Shown one piece after another: positions 1-11,440 of a stretch of 64,000 nucleotides of DNA (positions are counted from its first letter, which is position 1; each line of letters begins with the position of its first letter). Location of the stretch: assembly GCA_027924645.1 (NCBI GenBank), contig BSBN01000445.1:8849001-8913000 (forward strand). Direction: 5' to 3'. The DNA is from Cunninghamia lanceolata (lineage: Eukaryota > Streptophyta > Pinopsida > Cupressales > Cupressaceae). The translations under genes were made by a program, and so were the position numbers. A model generated the notes under the pieces. That model did not search any database. It was not told where the DNA came from and saw only the letters and a list, made by a program, of their open reading frames with translations.

Positions 1-689
1 AAGGCTTCCAAGTTTTTCAGTATATGCATACTGTGTGTCTGATTTATTGCATCTACTCAAGGAGTGGTTAAATAGGCTTTTGATCAGATACAAAGGAAAG
101 TAGATTGCATCATAGGATCTGTTAAGTATGATCATAAGTAATACTCTTTCTTGGACATGTTGCTGTTAGGCAGTAGCATTCTTCTCAGGTCCTCTGGATA
201 TGAATTAGTGTTGTCATGGGGAGACATTTACATTCTTAGATATGACTCTACTGCCCAGATAAGGCACTGGTTTGGGAATTTGTCTGTTCAATGGGTCTAG
301 GAAAGTCCCATAACTCCAAACACCAATTCAAACCATTTCATCCTTCCACCTGTTAGTTGTAGGATTAGGAGTAGGAAACCCTTGCATGCTTTCATCCCTA
401 ACCAGACATTATGTCCAAGAATGTTGCCAACCTTGTGATTTGTTACACAAATCTTGGTCTTTAATGAGAGTATTCTGCCTGTTGCTGTCAAGTTATATCC
501 TTCTGTCATTGAGCTAGTCAAGGTCATACTTTTATCAAATAGGGACACCCCCTTGGTGCGGCAGAACCAGAAGTGAAGGGGAGGAGCTCACGCAACCTTC
601 TGTATTTAGTTAGCTGAATCTGCCTGTGCATTAGAACTGGCAAACCCTAATGCTGATTCAGAAGAAAAACCAACAAGAAGTAAGATTTT
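1..689. other. Unassigned flank beyond the integrase remnant
   Basis: I see no supported gene here. The stretch lies downstream of the minus-strand integrase remnant that begins near 690, so it is probably the 3' non-coding part of that retrotransposon. An 83-codon minus frame at 297-548 has no recognisable motif. No LTR end or polypurine tract could be placed with confidence. Confidence 0.4.
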
Positions 690-1735
690 AGGAACTGACC
701 GTGTACAAGCAATTCCAGTAATTCACCATTTAGGGCCTAGAGAAAGTAGGAATCTTCTCCATGAGTATTGCTGATTTGATATGGGCCGATCCATAAGGGC
801 TCAAATTTACCATGCTTGCCCTTATCCTGACTCTTTGCATTCCAAACAAGGACCAAGTCGCTTATCTGAAACTTCCTTTCTACAGCCCTTTTATCAAACA
901 AATATTTCACCTTCTGTTGTATCTTGATATTTGTCTTTTGTGCTTCTCTTCTAGTTTCATCCAATGCAACCAGTTGATTTATCCCTTCACTCATTGAGTC
1001 CTCAATCTCTTCATCATTTTCTTGCATGAATCTATAAACTGGAAAGAGATTATTCACAGGTAACTTAGCTGGTGCACCAGACACTAGCTAAAAAGGTGAC
1101 CTTCCAATTGCTTTCTCCACTGTTATCCGGTCAGCCCATAGTGCCATCTTTAATTTTGAATCCCATGCCCTCTTGTTCTTGTTTACCATCCTTTTGATGA
1201 TTTTCATAAGGCTCCTGTTACTTGATTCTGCCTGACCATTTCCTTGTGGATGATATGGTGATGCATATGACAAATCAATCCCATAGTTGTTGCAAAAATC
1301 AACAAACTCACCAGATCTGAAGCACATGGCATTGTCTGTGACCACTTTGACTGGCACTCCAAATCTGATGATAATGTGCTAAAAAATGAAATCCATCACC
1401 ACCCTGCTTGTAGCTTTCTTAGTTGGAATGGCTTCAATCCATTTAGTAAAATAGTCAGTAGTGACCAAAATCCAACTATGTCCTCCACTTGATTTTTCTG
1501 AAATTTCCCCTATAAAATCAATTCCCCATTGTTGAAATGGAGCCTCCACAGTTACAGTTCTAAGGGGTAATGGACCTTCATACTTAAGTTTTCCTGAGAA
1601 CCTTTGACAGAGATCACATTTTCTTACCATCCTTTGTGATCTGAGAAAAGGGTTGGCCACCAATAGCCTGCTCTAAGAGTTTTGTGAGCTGTTGTCTTGG
1701 CAGTGTACTATCCACCACATACTCCTTTGTGCATG
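690..1735 (-). pseudogene. Integrase remnant of a Tat/Athila-like Ty3/gypsy element
   Basis: Read on the minus strand from about 1735, this is an integrase missing its upstream protease, reverse transcriptase and RNase H. In order it has a damaged zinc-binding region (HKGVCGG, a stop, then CDLCQRF), the first catalytic Asp in QWGIDFIGE, the second in VVTDNAMCF, and the Glu in NGQAESSNRSL. It ends in a C-terminal domain with FEPLWIGPYQI and a tail near 690. The DDE triad is visible, but several frames must be joined, with stops near 1358-1378 and at 737. The phrases AESSNRSL and ALWADRIT are typical of plant non-chromodomain gypsy elements (Tat/Athila). It is a dead fragment. At about 1735 it changes abruptly into LTR-like sequence. 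Confidence 0.82.
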
Positions 1736-3105
1736 TCACCTGTACCACCACCGCGTCCGTCATGGAGTTCCAAATTGAAAACATGCCCAGTATTCCTATG
1801 GAGGAGTTGGAAGTCATCCTGACCAAGTTCCTGGAGGCAAAGACTAAAGAGCAAGAAGAAGTTCCAGACAGGCAGGACAGTCCTGTCCAAGAGTCCTAGT
1901 CAGCTGGAACACCCTGGACAACTGGAGGTCATCCTTTCACCTTCTGACGCCTAGGACAGGTGGCACTCTCCGACATGAGGAATCTGACGACCCCACCTAC
2001 TTTTCCTAGGGTTTCTGACCCATGGCACACATTTCAAGGAAATCTGATTTCCTTTTGACCTAATGTATTTTGATTGCCTGTATAAAGGCTAGGGAATGCC
2101 TCATTTTAGTCTCTCTCTCTTTTTCTCATTTCTATCATTCTGATGCTCCTAGAGCACCCTAGTAGTTAGCTTTTATTTCTGCATTGTATTTCTGAGCTGA
2201 AACTCCAAGGATCAGTCGGATTGTTGTAATACAGACTTCTGAAGCAAGGATATAAGCATTGAATATTGGTGTTCATATGATTCTTTGGATGTTTGAAATG
2301 GTCTTATTGATTCCTTGAAGCAAATCTGAAAGTTATTCAAGTTATTTCCTTTATTTCAAGCTTTGTTAGTTAGTATGATGGAAAATGTTATTGTTGAATG
2401 ATTGAGTGCTGATTTGTTCATACCATTCGTGATCTGTGGCTTGCAAATCACCTTGTATGGTTAGTCTGAACTGATTCCAAGCTTAACTTTGATTGTTCCT
2501 AAGTGATCAAAACCCATGTTCCATGTTAGGACAGTGAGAAAATCCCTGCCGCTATCCCAGAAGATCGCACCATCTCTGCCTAGCTGTTGTCGCATGACGA
2601 AGCAGAAGTGTGGTTCTAGCATCAATCTTTAGCAGTAGTCCTTCCCGTCATTTAGATCCCTGAACTCTCTTCCACCATCCCTGTCTTTTTCATTTTCTTT
2701 GAGTTTTCCTTAGGAGTAGATTATAGAAGAGCTTATTGCAAAATCATTCGTTACCTACATAGGTTAGTCTGGCTGAACTTAGATCTTTCCTGCCAGAAGT
2801 TGAAAATCCAGTCTAGGAAAAGAGGAATCCACGTCCAGGACTCCAGAATCCACCGAAACCCCTTTGACTTTCTTCCTTGAGCACTGAAACACTAAGTCTG
2901 ATACATAAGTCCCCCTTGTGATTACCAGCAAATCACATCATTCCACTGAGTCTATCCCTATGCACATCAAGACCTGACATAAAAAGAACCTTAGAGCAAT
3001 CTCATTCGATCACATAGTTCAGCGTCTGAGAAGCTTTATTCAAGAGAGGATAGGATACTCAACCTTTTATTCTATTGTTGTGGTGTCACAAAAACATCAT
3101 CAACA
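1736..3105 (+). repeat. LTR-like sequence, right end of an element inserted in the hAT transposase
   Basis: The right end, ACATCATCAACA at 3105, abuts interrupted hAT coding sequence. The block at about 2540-3105 is a diverged relative of 45850-46278: both contain an AGAAGAT..GCACC motif, then CGAAGCAGA, then a GTGATTACCAGCA..ATCACATCA module, then CAAGACCTGACAT, then TTCAAGAGAGGATAG. It therefore belongs to the same LTR family as the long solo LTRs at 35390 and 42642. A TATA-type box (GTATAAAGGC, about 2080-2089) suggests plus orientation, followed by a CT-rich run. The left end is not identified, and the right-flank 5-mer AGTCC (3106-3110) was not found beside a matching left end here, so the element probably runs off the window. 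A 46-codon frame at 1762-1899 has no recognised function. Confidence 0.68.
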
Positions 3106-3499
3106 AGTCCACACATGATTCGATCCATGTAATCTTGCCAAGATCCTCCAATATAAGGTCAAGGCAATGAGCAGCACAAGGAGTCCAAATAATGATGAGT
3201 GACTATCCATGAGTAGTCTACCTGCAATAACATAATTTGCTGCATTATCTGTCACTGTTTGCACCACATTCTCCTCACCCACCTCAGCCAAGGTTTCCTC
3301 CAAAGCTTCACAAAGGAATTCAGCATTTTTTGTGTTTCCCGAAGCATCAACGGATTTAATGAACATTGTACCACCTGAAAAAGAAACAAAATCAATGATT
3401 CAATAAAGTAGAAATAAAAAATCTTAATCACTAAATCAATGCATTTCAGGAAGTAAGAATTAGTTTGAAACTACATGTTAGTGCCTGAATTGACTGACA

Positions 3500-5175
3500 G
3501 TTTTTGAGCAATTTTCATGCAGGCACCTTCCTTAAAAATGTTCTAAGTGTTGGACCTCCTCAGCATTTTTCAGCTGCAGCATCATATTTTCCTGAGGAGG
3601 AGGTCATCATCATCATGTTTTCTTCGATGGTGGTCAGCATCATCCCGATCCTGCTGATGAGCTACAGTGTGCCCTGATTTTCTTGCGGGGGGTGATTTTT
3701 CAAATATCTGGTGATCTTCCAATTATCACCCTGCCCTTATATGATGATGATGTCACCCCGATCTTCCGAAGGGGTCATTTTCTAAGTTGTTCGACCCGAC
3801 CTGTTTTTTTTCTTAAGGGTCGTCATCATCATCATCATATTTCCGGTTATCGCCGTGTTGCTTGCGAGGGTCATCATATTGTCTACCTGCATGATCTTTC
3901 GCTGGGGTGATATTTTAACATCGGGTGATCTTTGTTAAGATCATCCTGATGATGTTGCTGTAAAGTTCTAAGTGCGACCCGATATTCATCGTGGTCATCA
4001 TATTTTGAACGTCAGGATGATCTTAGTCAATATCATCCTGATGTTGTTGTATCACTTCATGTTCGTTGTTTTATCATCCTGATGATGCTGACGTCATTCT
4101 TATGTCAGGGTGATATCTATTTCTCTGCCTATCTGCATCATGATATTTCCGAAGGAGGGGGTGATATTTTCATATTTGAATATCACCCGGATGTATGTTT
4201 GTTCCAGCATCATGATGATGCTGATATCAGGGAGATATCCACCTGTCGGCTTCATGCATTATCCAGTGGGGGGTGATCATTTCAAATATCTGTCATATTC
4301 ATATATCACCCCGATCTTATAGCGGAGCTACAGTGCAGCATGATATTTGTGCATCAGGATGATATTTCCAAATATCCGGTTATCTTCCGAATATCATCCT
4401 GATGCCGACATGTGGTGGTGACGTCATCAAGGTCCGGGGGGTCATATTTCTAACATTACTCATCTTATGAAGATCCCCCAATGTTGCGAATATGACGATG
4501 ACATCATCCGGATATGAGGAGGTGCGCAGTAGGCAGATATGCTGATGACGTCAGCAGGATATGACGGTGACGTCATCAGGATGTTCATCGGCCAGACATT
4601 TGGTATCGGCTAAGCAGGAGGATCTTCCTCCGATGGATCAGGTTGTGCCGATAAAGGCGATTATCATGCAGGTTATATTGCGATATGATGCTGACGTCAG
4701 GGTGATATTTCAAGCGACAGGATATCATGCTGCTGAAGGATAATGATGATGAAGTCTTATACTAGTGTCGTCAGGAGCAAAAGCACCGACATCATATGTG
4801 CTCGCGACCTAGTATATAAGGTGATGAGGAGGTTGCTGCGGGGTGCATGTGGGATAATTCGACCCTACATATTTTCAAATATCATGACGATGTATCTTGG
4901 CGGGAAACGGTTGCGACGCACAGTATTCTGCATTTCCCAAGGCCGCGGGTTGGTGCGCCATTAATGGCGATTGTTGCAGAGGTATGGGCGATGGTGTGGA
5001 CGGATCTAGTACCCGATTGAAGATGTGGATCCCTAGGCGGCGGCGCAAGGCTCGAGGTTTCTTCCTGTCTCCTCCCCTACCTACTGCATTCATGTTTGAG
5101 CGCCAATCTGGTAATGCGTTGAGCGCCATTTTTCTAATACTGTGTATCTGGCGGGATTTTTGGTCAACCATGTAA
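3500..5175 (+). repeat. GATCATC-rich repeat block with five TGACGTCA palindromes and a TATA box
   Basis: This block lies in intron 2 of the hAT transposase and differs from the AT-rich DNA around it. It is built of degenerate repeats: TTCTAAGT recurs at about 3541, 3781 and 3967; AAATATC followed by a GTGATCTTCC or GTTATCTTCC phrase recurs near 3702 and 4368; GCTACAGTG recurs near 3661 and 4325. Many ATCATC/GATGAT runs can pair. Five perfect TGACGTCA palindromes occur at 4089, 4419, 4546, 4568 and 4692, and TATATAAG follows at 4813-4820. TGACGTCA is a binding core of bZIP (TGA/CREB-type) factors, so the layout resembles a promoter or LTR. No TSD or terminal repeat could be fixed, and no ATG-started long frame follows. 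Its class is unknown. Confidence 0.6.
4813..4820 (+). promoter_or_regulatory. Candidate TATA box downstream of the TGACGTCA cluster
   Basis: TATATAAG lies 114 bp after the last of five TGACGTCA palindromes. Spacing and order fit a plus-strand plant promoter. There is no transcript evidence. Confidence 0.4.
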
Positions 5176-6025
5176 TTAATTGCTGTGGTACACTACTTGG
5201 CTGTTATAAGCAGGAAGTGTTACTCATTTTTGGTTGTTGAAAACTGGACATTTTGGCTCTGTAATAAGAGACAACTGGTTTTGGTTGCTCTGTGCAGCAA
5301 AACTTGTGAGTTTATGTATCTCCTGTTGTACGATTTGGCATGAATCCACTGATTTCATGGTTAATCTTATATGAATAATGCTGTGTTTGCATGTGTTATG
5401 CTGATTCTGTCTCCAGTTTTGCATGTATCTTTCTTACTGCAATAGGGATGCCATAAGTATAGACAGCTTAACACTCTTTATTGGGAGATATCTGTAAGGC
5501 AGATATCATGTGTATCCCCCTGAAATCCAGTTTTAGCTATTCATGCTGATCATTCACAGGTGTATGTCTACCGACTCCAAGCCCTGGATAGGCACCAATC
5601 TAGCTCTGTGTTGAGGTTATACACCATGTCCAGCTTTGCATCCAAACTTAAAATCAAAATCTAAATCTAAAACAATCTTTAGGACATTAGAATTAGTTTT
5701 AGGATCCTTAGTCCTCTGTCTACAACTGCAAATAGGCCCAAAGCTAGCCCCTTTGCTCTTATCTTTCAGTTTTGGTCTACTTACAGGAGGACTTATCTGC
5801 TTTATGTCAGCATCCCAGCCTTGTAAGCATATCCTCATGGATGTTGAGTAGGGAATACCCCCCTAGGTCTTGCAGAGCCTGAAGAAGAAGAGGAGATAAA
5901 ATACAGAGTCTATCTCCTACACTGTTGGCCCCTGGCCTAGAGATCCTGTTGATCACTGATGGCTACCTTGTAGGGAAATCTGGGAATAAGCATCCAGTCT
6001 GGGAAAAAGTCAACACTACAATCAC
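5176..6025. other. Remaining hAT intron 2 sequence without a gene
   Basis: Between the TGACGTCA block and exon 2 of the hAT transposase I see only short spurious frames. The boundary between transposon intron and the inserted repeat is not visible. Confidence 0.4.
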
Positions 6026-7065
6026 CTAAGGAAGAAACAAGAAAATTTAACAATGTTCTATTTCTTCTATCAGTCCAACCATCAGTCATGATAGTGCAAC
6101 CCTTTTTCCTCCATATCTCTCACTGCTCCTCAATTGTGGCTTTCACATCAGCCAGCTTTTGAGTCAAAATGGGGCCCTTTATCTCCTCATCATTAGGGGC
6201 TTTGAACCCTGCCCCACAAACAGTAATGGCATCCACCATATTTTGCCAATAGGGAGATCTAACACAAATAAATTAAATAAAATTAAGTATTGTAAAGTTG
6301 AGAGTTTAACTTTGAATTCTACATACCTCTAAAATTAAAAATTCAAGAGACAAAAAATCAAAGTTTCAAACTATATATTTTAAAAAAAAAGAAAAGAATT
6401 ACTTGGCTGCGTGGAATGGAATGGTGCAATAGAACCAAAAGTCTCCAATTGCACTTCTAGTTGCATCATGTTTATCTTTGTTCCAACCCATGCTCTCAAG
6501 TGACGGTTGGGAACCCAGAGTAGTGCATGGCAAAATATATGAAACTAACCTAGATGCATAAACTCTAGGCCCGATGCTAACACTACCACTACCACTACCT
6601 GTAGATGGACGAACTAGAGGAACAGGACAAGAAGACTATCCACTTGCAATTCCACCAATGGCTCCCATCTCCTCTCTTTGCCTCTTTTTTAGTTCTTTTT
6701 GCTCATGAAAGGTTTCTAATTGAACTTGTACTTCACACATAACTTCAGCAGGCACTGCATCACATGGTTTAGCATCTTGGCATGGTATATGTCCAAGGTG
6801 GTATTTCAATCTGTTAATGCCTCCCCCTTCCAAAGGTTTTTTGCAATGACAACAAATTATCTCTCCTTTCTTTTCCCCAACAATGGCATGTTTCCAACAA
6901 GTGTCCCTTCTAACCGGGTTTGACATTGTGATTAAGACAATTTATAAATCTAAAGAATGTTGCAATAACATATAAAGAGAAAAATAATTAACATTTATGG
7001 TTTATAATTAAACTAATATAAAAAAACTAGGGTTTGCAACTATAAAACTAAAAAAAATTCAAAAA

Positions 7066-7148
7066 CACCTAGGGTTTGTTCAACAATCAAATTAAACACA
7101 CCTAGGGTTTGTTCAACAATCAAATTAAACACACCTAGGGTTTGTTCT
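7066..7148. repeat. 33-bp tandem repeat, about 2.5 copies
   Basis: CACCTAGGGTTTGTT starts at 7066, 7099 and 7132, with the spacer CAACAATCAAATTAAA repeated between them. It lies 140-220 bp upstream of the hAT transposase ATG. TAGGGTTT resembles the plant telo-box (AAACCCTA reversed), a promoter motif, but this could be chance. Confidence 0.85.
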
Positions 7149-7554
7149 TTGGTCCACTAAAACAATATAGAAAAAAGAAAAAAAGAAATGTAAAAGAGGA
7201 AAGAAATTTTAAAAAAACAAAAAAAAACTTGAAAATACAAACTTACCTATTAAATTTTGCTTGAAATCAATGGTGAGCTCTTCCCAATCCTTTGTAGACT
7301 CCTCTAGATACACCAAGAGTAGCTACAAACCTGCCTGAATGCGATTCAACCACCGATTTTAACTAAATCTCCTTGCTGGTCTCCCTTCAATGCAATCCAA
7401 CTTTTGCTCAAAACTCTCTTTTCTCCTTCTCCTTTGGTTTGAAAATGAAATGAAGTTGCTTTTAGGGTGGAGAGAAATATAGGTGTTTTTTTAAGTGAAT
7501 ACATTTTTTTTCTTTTTTTTTTATGTTTTTGCATTCAACCAGCCGCAGCGGAAT

Positions 7555-7696
7555 CTTCCCATCGGGACTCGCCCAGATTGACGAGTCTGGGCGAGTCTAC
7601 CAGACTCGGTGAGTCAAGCAAGTACTTGACCGCCGAATCTAGCAGACTCGCCCAAGGTCGCCCCGCTCGCAACTCACCGAGTCTGGGCGACTCTTG
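7555..7696 (-). repeat. hAT terminal and subterminal repeats (GACTCGCC type)
   Basis: The last ~140 bp of the hAT element contain several direct and inverted copies of GAGTCTGGGCGA / GACTCGCCCA and ACTCGGTGAG. The terminal bases read CAAGAGTCGCC inwards. Subterminal repeat clusters are typical transposase binding sites in hAT elements. Confidence 0.72.
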
Positions 7697-7704
7697 TATC
7701 TATG

Positions 7705-8260
7705 ATCATAACCATACAAGGCTCTGAAAGGAGACATGCATGTCAACATGTGATAGGTGGTATTGTAACAATGCTCTCCTAAGTACAACCACCTGATCCA
7801 AGCCTTCTGCTACCTCGCAACATAATTGCATAAATACCCTTCCACCCATTTGTTCACAATCTCAGTCTGTCCATTTGTCTGAGTGTGGTAGCTAGTGCTT
7901 AGGGTCAACTTTGTACCAGCCAATCTGAATAGCTCCTGCCAAAACACATTGAGAAATATACTATCCCAATCGCTAACAATGGTTTGGAAGTCCATGAAGT
8001 GTAAACACCTCTCTAAAGAATAATTCTGCAACCTGAGGTGCCTTATACTCCGATGAAATAGCAAAGAAATGTGCATACTTAGTTTGTCAACAACCACAAA
8101 TATGCAATCTTTGCCTTGGACCTTCGGAAGACCTTTAATGAAATCCATAGATATACTCTCCCACTTCTGTTCTAGAATAGGCAATGGTTGTAGTAAACCT
8201 GCTGGGAAAGTATGCTCTAACTTGTTCTGCTGAAAAGTCATACACTCTCGAACATGTCAC
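7705..8260 (-). pseudogene. Gypsy integrase, central part
   Basis: Minus-strand sequence encodes the integrase core: [17 protein letters not shown] with the first catalytic Asp, a VSDWDS segment with the second (RD to WD change), and TNGQTEIVNKWVEGYL with the Glu. The frame then shifts near 7810 and continues as YLGEHCYNTTYHM and SPFRALYGYDH before the hAT junction at 7704. The C-terminal domain and any chromodomain are missing. Confidence 0.85.
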
Positions 8261-8794
8261 GAGACATCATCCTTGAGACCCTTCCAAGAGAATCTATCTC
8301 ACAATTGTCTGTAGATCTTGAAGAACCCTGGATGTCTTGCTAAAGGAGTTTCATGAATAGCTCTCAAAATCTTATCCTTCATTCTAGATTCGGGAACCAA
8401 ATAGATCCTGTCCTTATACTATATCACATCATCAATCACCTTATACCTGTCATCCTGAATCTTGTCGTCCATGAGCTTGCATGCAAATGTATTCTTGGAA
8501 TACTCAACCAAAAGGTGAGCTTTCCAATCAGCTGAAATCTCTATCATAGAGCAAAGCGTGGGTCCCATAGCTAGTGCATCGGTAATGACATTATTCTTCC
8601 CCTTAACATACTCAATATCAAAATCATATGCCTAAATCTTACTTACCCACTTCTGCTGCCTCTCATTCAAATCCTTCTGCTCTAGAAAGTATTTCAAGTT
8701 GTTGTGGTCAGTCCACAAATTTTCCACCCACCAAGTATTGTTTGAACTTTGCCAGCGCATGCATGATGGCAAGCATCTCCTTATCATAGGTGGA
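8261..8794 (-). pseudogene. Gypsy RNase H end, linker and integrase N-terminus, decayed
   Basis: Between the RNase H and the integrase core the minus strand still shows element sequence in short broken frames. One phrase near 8560-8640 encodes an AYDFDIEYVKGKNN-like RNase H end, and one near 8700 a DHNNLKYF-like segment. Several stops prevent a continuous frame. Confidence 0.65.
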
Positions 8795-9540
8795 CTACAA
8801 CCGCTCTGCATCTCTCAACTTCCTACTCTCATAGGCTACGGGATGTCTATTCTGCATGAGAACGGTGCCTATCCCTTCACCCAATGCATCACACTCCAAC
8901 ACAAACGGATGAGAGAAATCAGGTAGAACCAATACGGGACAAGTGCTCATTACCTCCTTAAGTCTATCAAATGTTGTTTGAGCCTCATCCACCCATTTGA
9001 ATGCGCCCTTCTTAGTGAGATATGTAAGAGGTGCTACTAGCTGTGAAAACCCCTTCACAAACTTCCTGTAGTAACTACAAAGCTCGAAGAAACCTCTCAA
9101 ATCTGAAATGTTCTTCGGCGGCAGCCAATCCAGAATAGCATGTATCTTCTCCTGATGTACTTTCACTCCATCAACGCCAATCACATGTCCCAAATATAGA
9201 ATCTCTATCATCCCAAACTCACATTTGGAAGCCTTAGCAAATAGGGACTGTGCCTCCATGATGCCCAACACCTCGTCAATATGCTTGAAGTGATCCTTCC
9301 ATGCCTTACTGTATATCAAGATATCATCAAAGAATACCAATACAAACTTCCGCAACTACCTAGCGAAAATATGATTCATGCATGACTGGAAAGTCGCAGG
9401 AGCATTAGTAAGACCAAAGGGCATAACCAAGAACTCATAGTGCCCGTAATGACATCTGAATGTAGTCTTATGAATATCCTCATCACAGACTCTAATCTAA
9501 TGGTACCCTGAACAAAGATCAATCTTGGAAAAATAAACTG
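8795..9540 (-). pseudogene. Gypsy reverse transcriptase C-terminal half and RNase H start
   Basis: Directly left of the nested solo LTR the minus strand resumes at VYFSKIDL and continues through the palm ([21 protein letters not shown]). It then encodes [17 protein letters not shown], where FFDD replaces the usual YxDD catalytic pair, and YLGHVIGVDGVKV, LRGFFELCSYYRKFVKGFS and the RNase H start FVLECDALGEGIGTVLMQ. One frame break lies near 9356-9375. The catalytic Asp pair is intact, unlike in the related element at 39-42 kb. Confidence 0.88.
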
Positions 9541-11084
9541 TGTGATGTCCTCTTTTTGAACCATTGTTGCAAAGTGACTTAGATATTTGGAAAGTTAGTT
9601 AAGTGTAGCAAAAGTGACTTAGATATTTTTTAAAGTTGATAAAAGACTTAGAAATTTGGAAAATTGGCAAAATGACTTAAAGATTGGAGAATGGAAAGTC
9701 ACTTTATAAAGGGAGAAAATAAATTATAATAAAATGACAAAATAAAATAATATTTTAATGAAAAAGTTGGACATCCCACTTGGAGAAGGAAAAGTGAAAT
9801 AAAATAATATTTTAATCCCAAGTTATGGAGGTGGACATGAAACTTGTATAAAATATGGAAAAATTGGGCGCTCCACTTGAGGGTTATAAAAGAAGGCATT
9901 TGGGAGGTCATTTCATCATTGTGTATTAAATTGGAAGTTTTCCTTTGAGCTGCAACATTGGTTTAGCCATTTCCTGAGGACGAAAACCCTTGGAGAATTC
10001 GTGGATTGGACGAAAACCCAATTACACTTTGAGAGGTGAATCCATACGGGGTTTACTATTGAGCTTATTGCATGTTTTGACATTATTGAGGAGCTGGAAA
10101 AGACATTTATTTGCAGGTTACAGCTGCTAGGGTTTCATCACCAAATTTGAGAGATTGTTTCAATACAAATTTGGGAATTATAATCAGCTTTGTTGGAGGT
10201 TTTAATTGTAGGTTTTGTATCAGATTTGTGAAGGGTTTATAGAGCAATTTATTGGTGATTTTAAAGGGTTTCATCTCCTAACCCTAGCACCATATTCTTG
10301 AAGCACATATTGCAGATTTGAAATGGTATTTGGCATCATGGATAATGAATTGCAGATCTGAGCACTCCTGTGGGTATAACGTGGACTTTACATGATGAAT
10401 TGTCACCTATATCCCATCACCTAGGGTTATTGTTGCATGTGAAGAGTGGGTGGCTGCTATTATAAGGATTCATATTCAGATTTGAAGGAGTTGATTCAGA
10501 TCGCAGCCATTGGAGGAGGATCAGCCAACCAATAAGACCTATTGCTGCCTATTTTGAAGGTATCATTGGTTAAGTGCCAACATTTTTGGAGGTATTTTGT
10601 GGAGGAACGAATGTTACAGCTGTCTCTTTCATAGCAGAAATAAATTACAACAGACTCATTTATATCAGACCATTGTATCAGCCCTCAACCATTAGGGTCT
10701 TGGCATCTATTGTGCTTCCTTGTATTGAAGACAAAGATCGGGTATGTTATGTATTGAAATGTTGATGAATGCTATCTAATTTGTATTCAAATCTTTAATT
10801 TGAATTGGCATTGTAAATGCTGTCTCAGTCTGAATCAGACTTGATATAGAGGAGAAATAAAGCATATTTGGTGTTGTCATTGTGATGTTTATGCATGTAA
10901 GGTATTTGGCTATGTTTCCTATGTTTTGGCTCATGTATTTCCATTGAAAAATATCTTAAACAATCATCAAAACCAAATACAAATTCAGAAATCAGAACTC
11001 AGTACATTTACATGAGAAGTGTTTGACGAAATGTCAAACCTTTGAGATCAGAAATTCAGGGCAGATTGGATAAGGGTTCTTACA
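9541..11084 (+). mobile_element. Solo LTR in the gypsy reverse transcriptase (1.54 kb)
   Basis: It begins TGTGATGTCCTC and ends GGGTTCTTACA. Flanking 5-mers are AACTG and TACTG, a TSD with one mismatch. The host gene is cut between HGAV and YFSKIDL and reads on cleanly on both sides. TATAAAA at 9885-9891 gives plus orientation. The tail matches the solo LTR at 48333-49856 (TGTAAGAACCC on that copy's plus strand), as do internal phrases such as TGCCCTGAATTTCTGA, so they are one family. No internal coding region remains. Confidence 0.9.
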
Positions 11085-11440
11085 TACTGCTCCATGCAAC
11101 TCATCCAACAACTCATCGATCCTGGGTATAGGGTACCTGTTTTCGATGGTCCTCTTATTCAATGCACAATAATCAGTGCACATCCTCATCGTGCCATCCT
11201 TTTTCTTCACCAAGACCACCAAAGAAGCAAAGGGACTAGAGCTAGGCCTAATGTGTCCCAATCCAACAGCTCCTTAATCGTCTTCTCTATTTCTTCCTTG
11301 AATCTCCTAGGATGATGGTAAGGAGTGGTGATGACGGGCTTGGAGCTCTCCTCTAACTCAATCACATGCTCAAAGCCGCAATCAAGAGGTCTACCAGGAG
11401 GAATCTTTCCAAACACCATGTTGTGCATATCTAGCACTGA
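11085..11440 (-). pseudogene. Gypsy reverse transcriptase N-terminal part
   Basis: The minus strand encodes [75 protein letters not shown] and [12 protein letters not shown], then stops at the solo LTR. These are the fingers and early palm of a gypsy reverse transcriptase. A frameshift near 11240 separates the two readable pieces. Confidence 0.88.

Larger units (their letters stand above)
3106..6926 (-). pseudogene. hAT transposase with BED zinc finger and DUF659 domain, broken
   Basis: Three exons are inferred. Exon 1 (6926-6403) starts MSNPVRRDTCWKHA and carries a BED-type finger (ICCHCKKPLEGG, then LKYHLGHI), a K/R-rich coil, an in-frame TAG near 6636, and ends FHAAK at a GT donor (6402-6401). 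Exon 2 (6258-6026) follows an AG acceptor and includes RSPYWQNMVDAI and MTDGWTDRRNRTLLNFLVSS; it has an in-frame stop near 6120. Exon 3 (3374-3106) follows TTTTTCAG and gives GGTMFIKSVDASG..VVQTVTDNAANYV, the DUF659 core, before ending at the LTR junction. The C-terminal hAT dimerisation domain is absent. Intron 2 is about 2.65 kb and contains the unusual block described separately. Family assignment is secure; the protein cannot be functional. Confidence 0.85.
3106..7696 (-). mobile_element. hAT-superfamily DNA transposon, truncated on the left
   Basis: Reading on the minus strand from 7696, the element starts CAAGAGTCGCCCAGACTCGG, then a region dense in GACTCGCC/GGCGAGTC motifs, then a three-exon transposase with a BED finger and a DUF659 domain. 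The flanking 8-mer TATCTATG (7697-7704) lies inside gypsy integrase sequence and is the expected half of an 8-bp hAT TSD. The other end is missing because an LTR-type insertion ends at 3105 in exon 3. So the hAT jumped into the gypsy element and was later hit itself. The partner copy of TATCTATG should lie left of this window. Confidence 0.8.

Noticed and set aside
3600..4760. CRISPR-like or palindromic array in the GATCATC-rich region
   Set aside because: Repeats are irregular, unequal in spacing and eukaryotic in context.
4897..5175. A 92-codon frame downstream of the TGACGTCA block
   Set aside because: Its first codon is TTG, not ATG, and the translation has no recognisable domain. The opposite strand is open too, which fits a GC-rich local bias.
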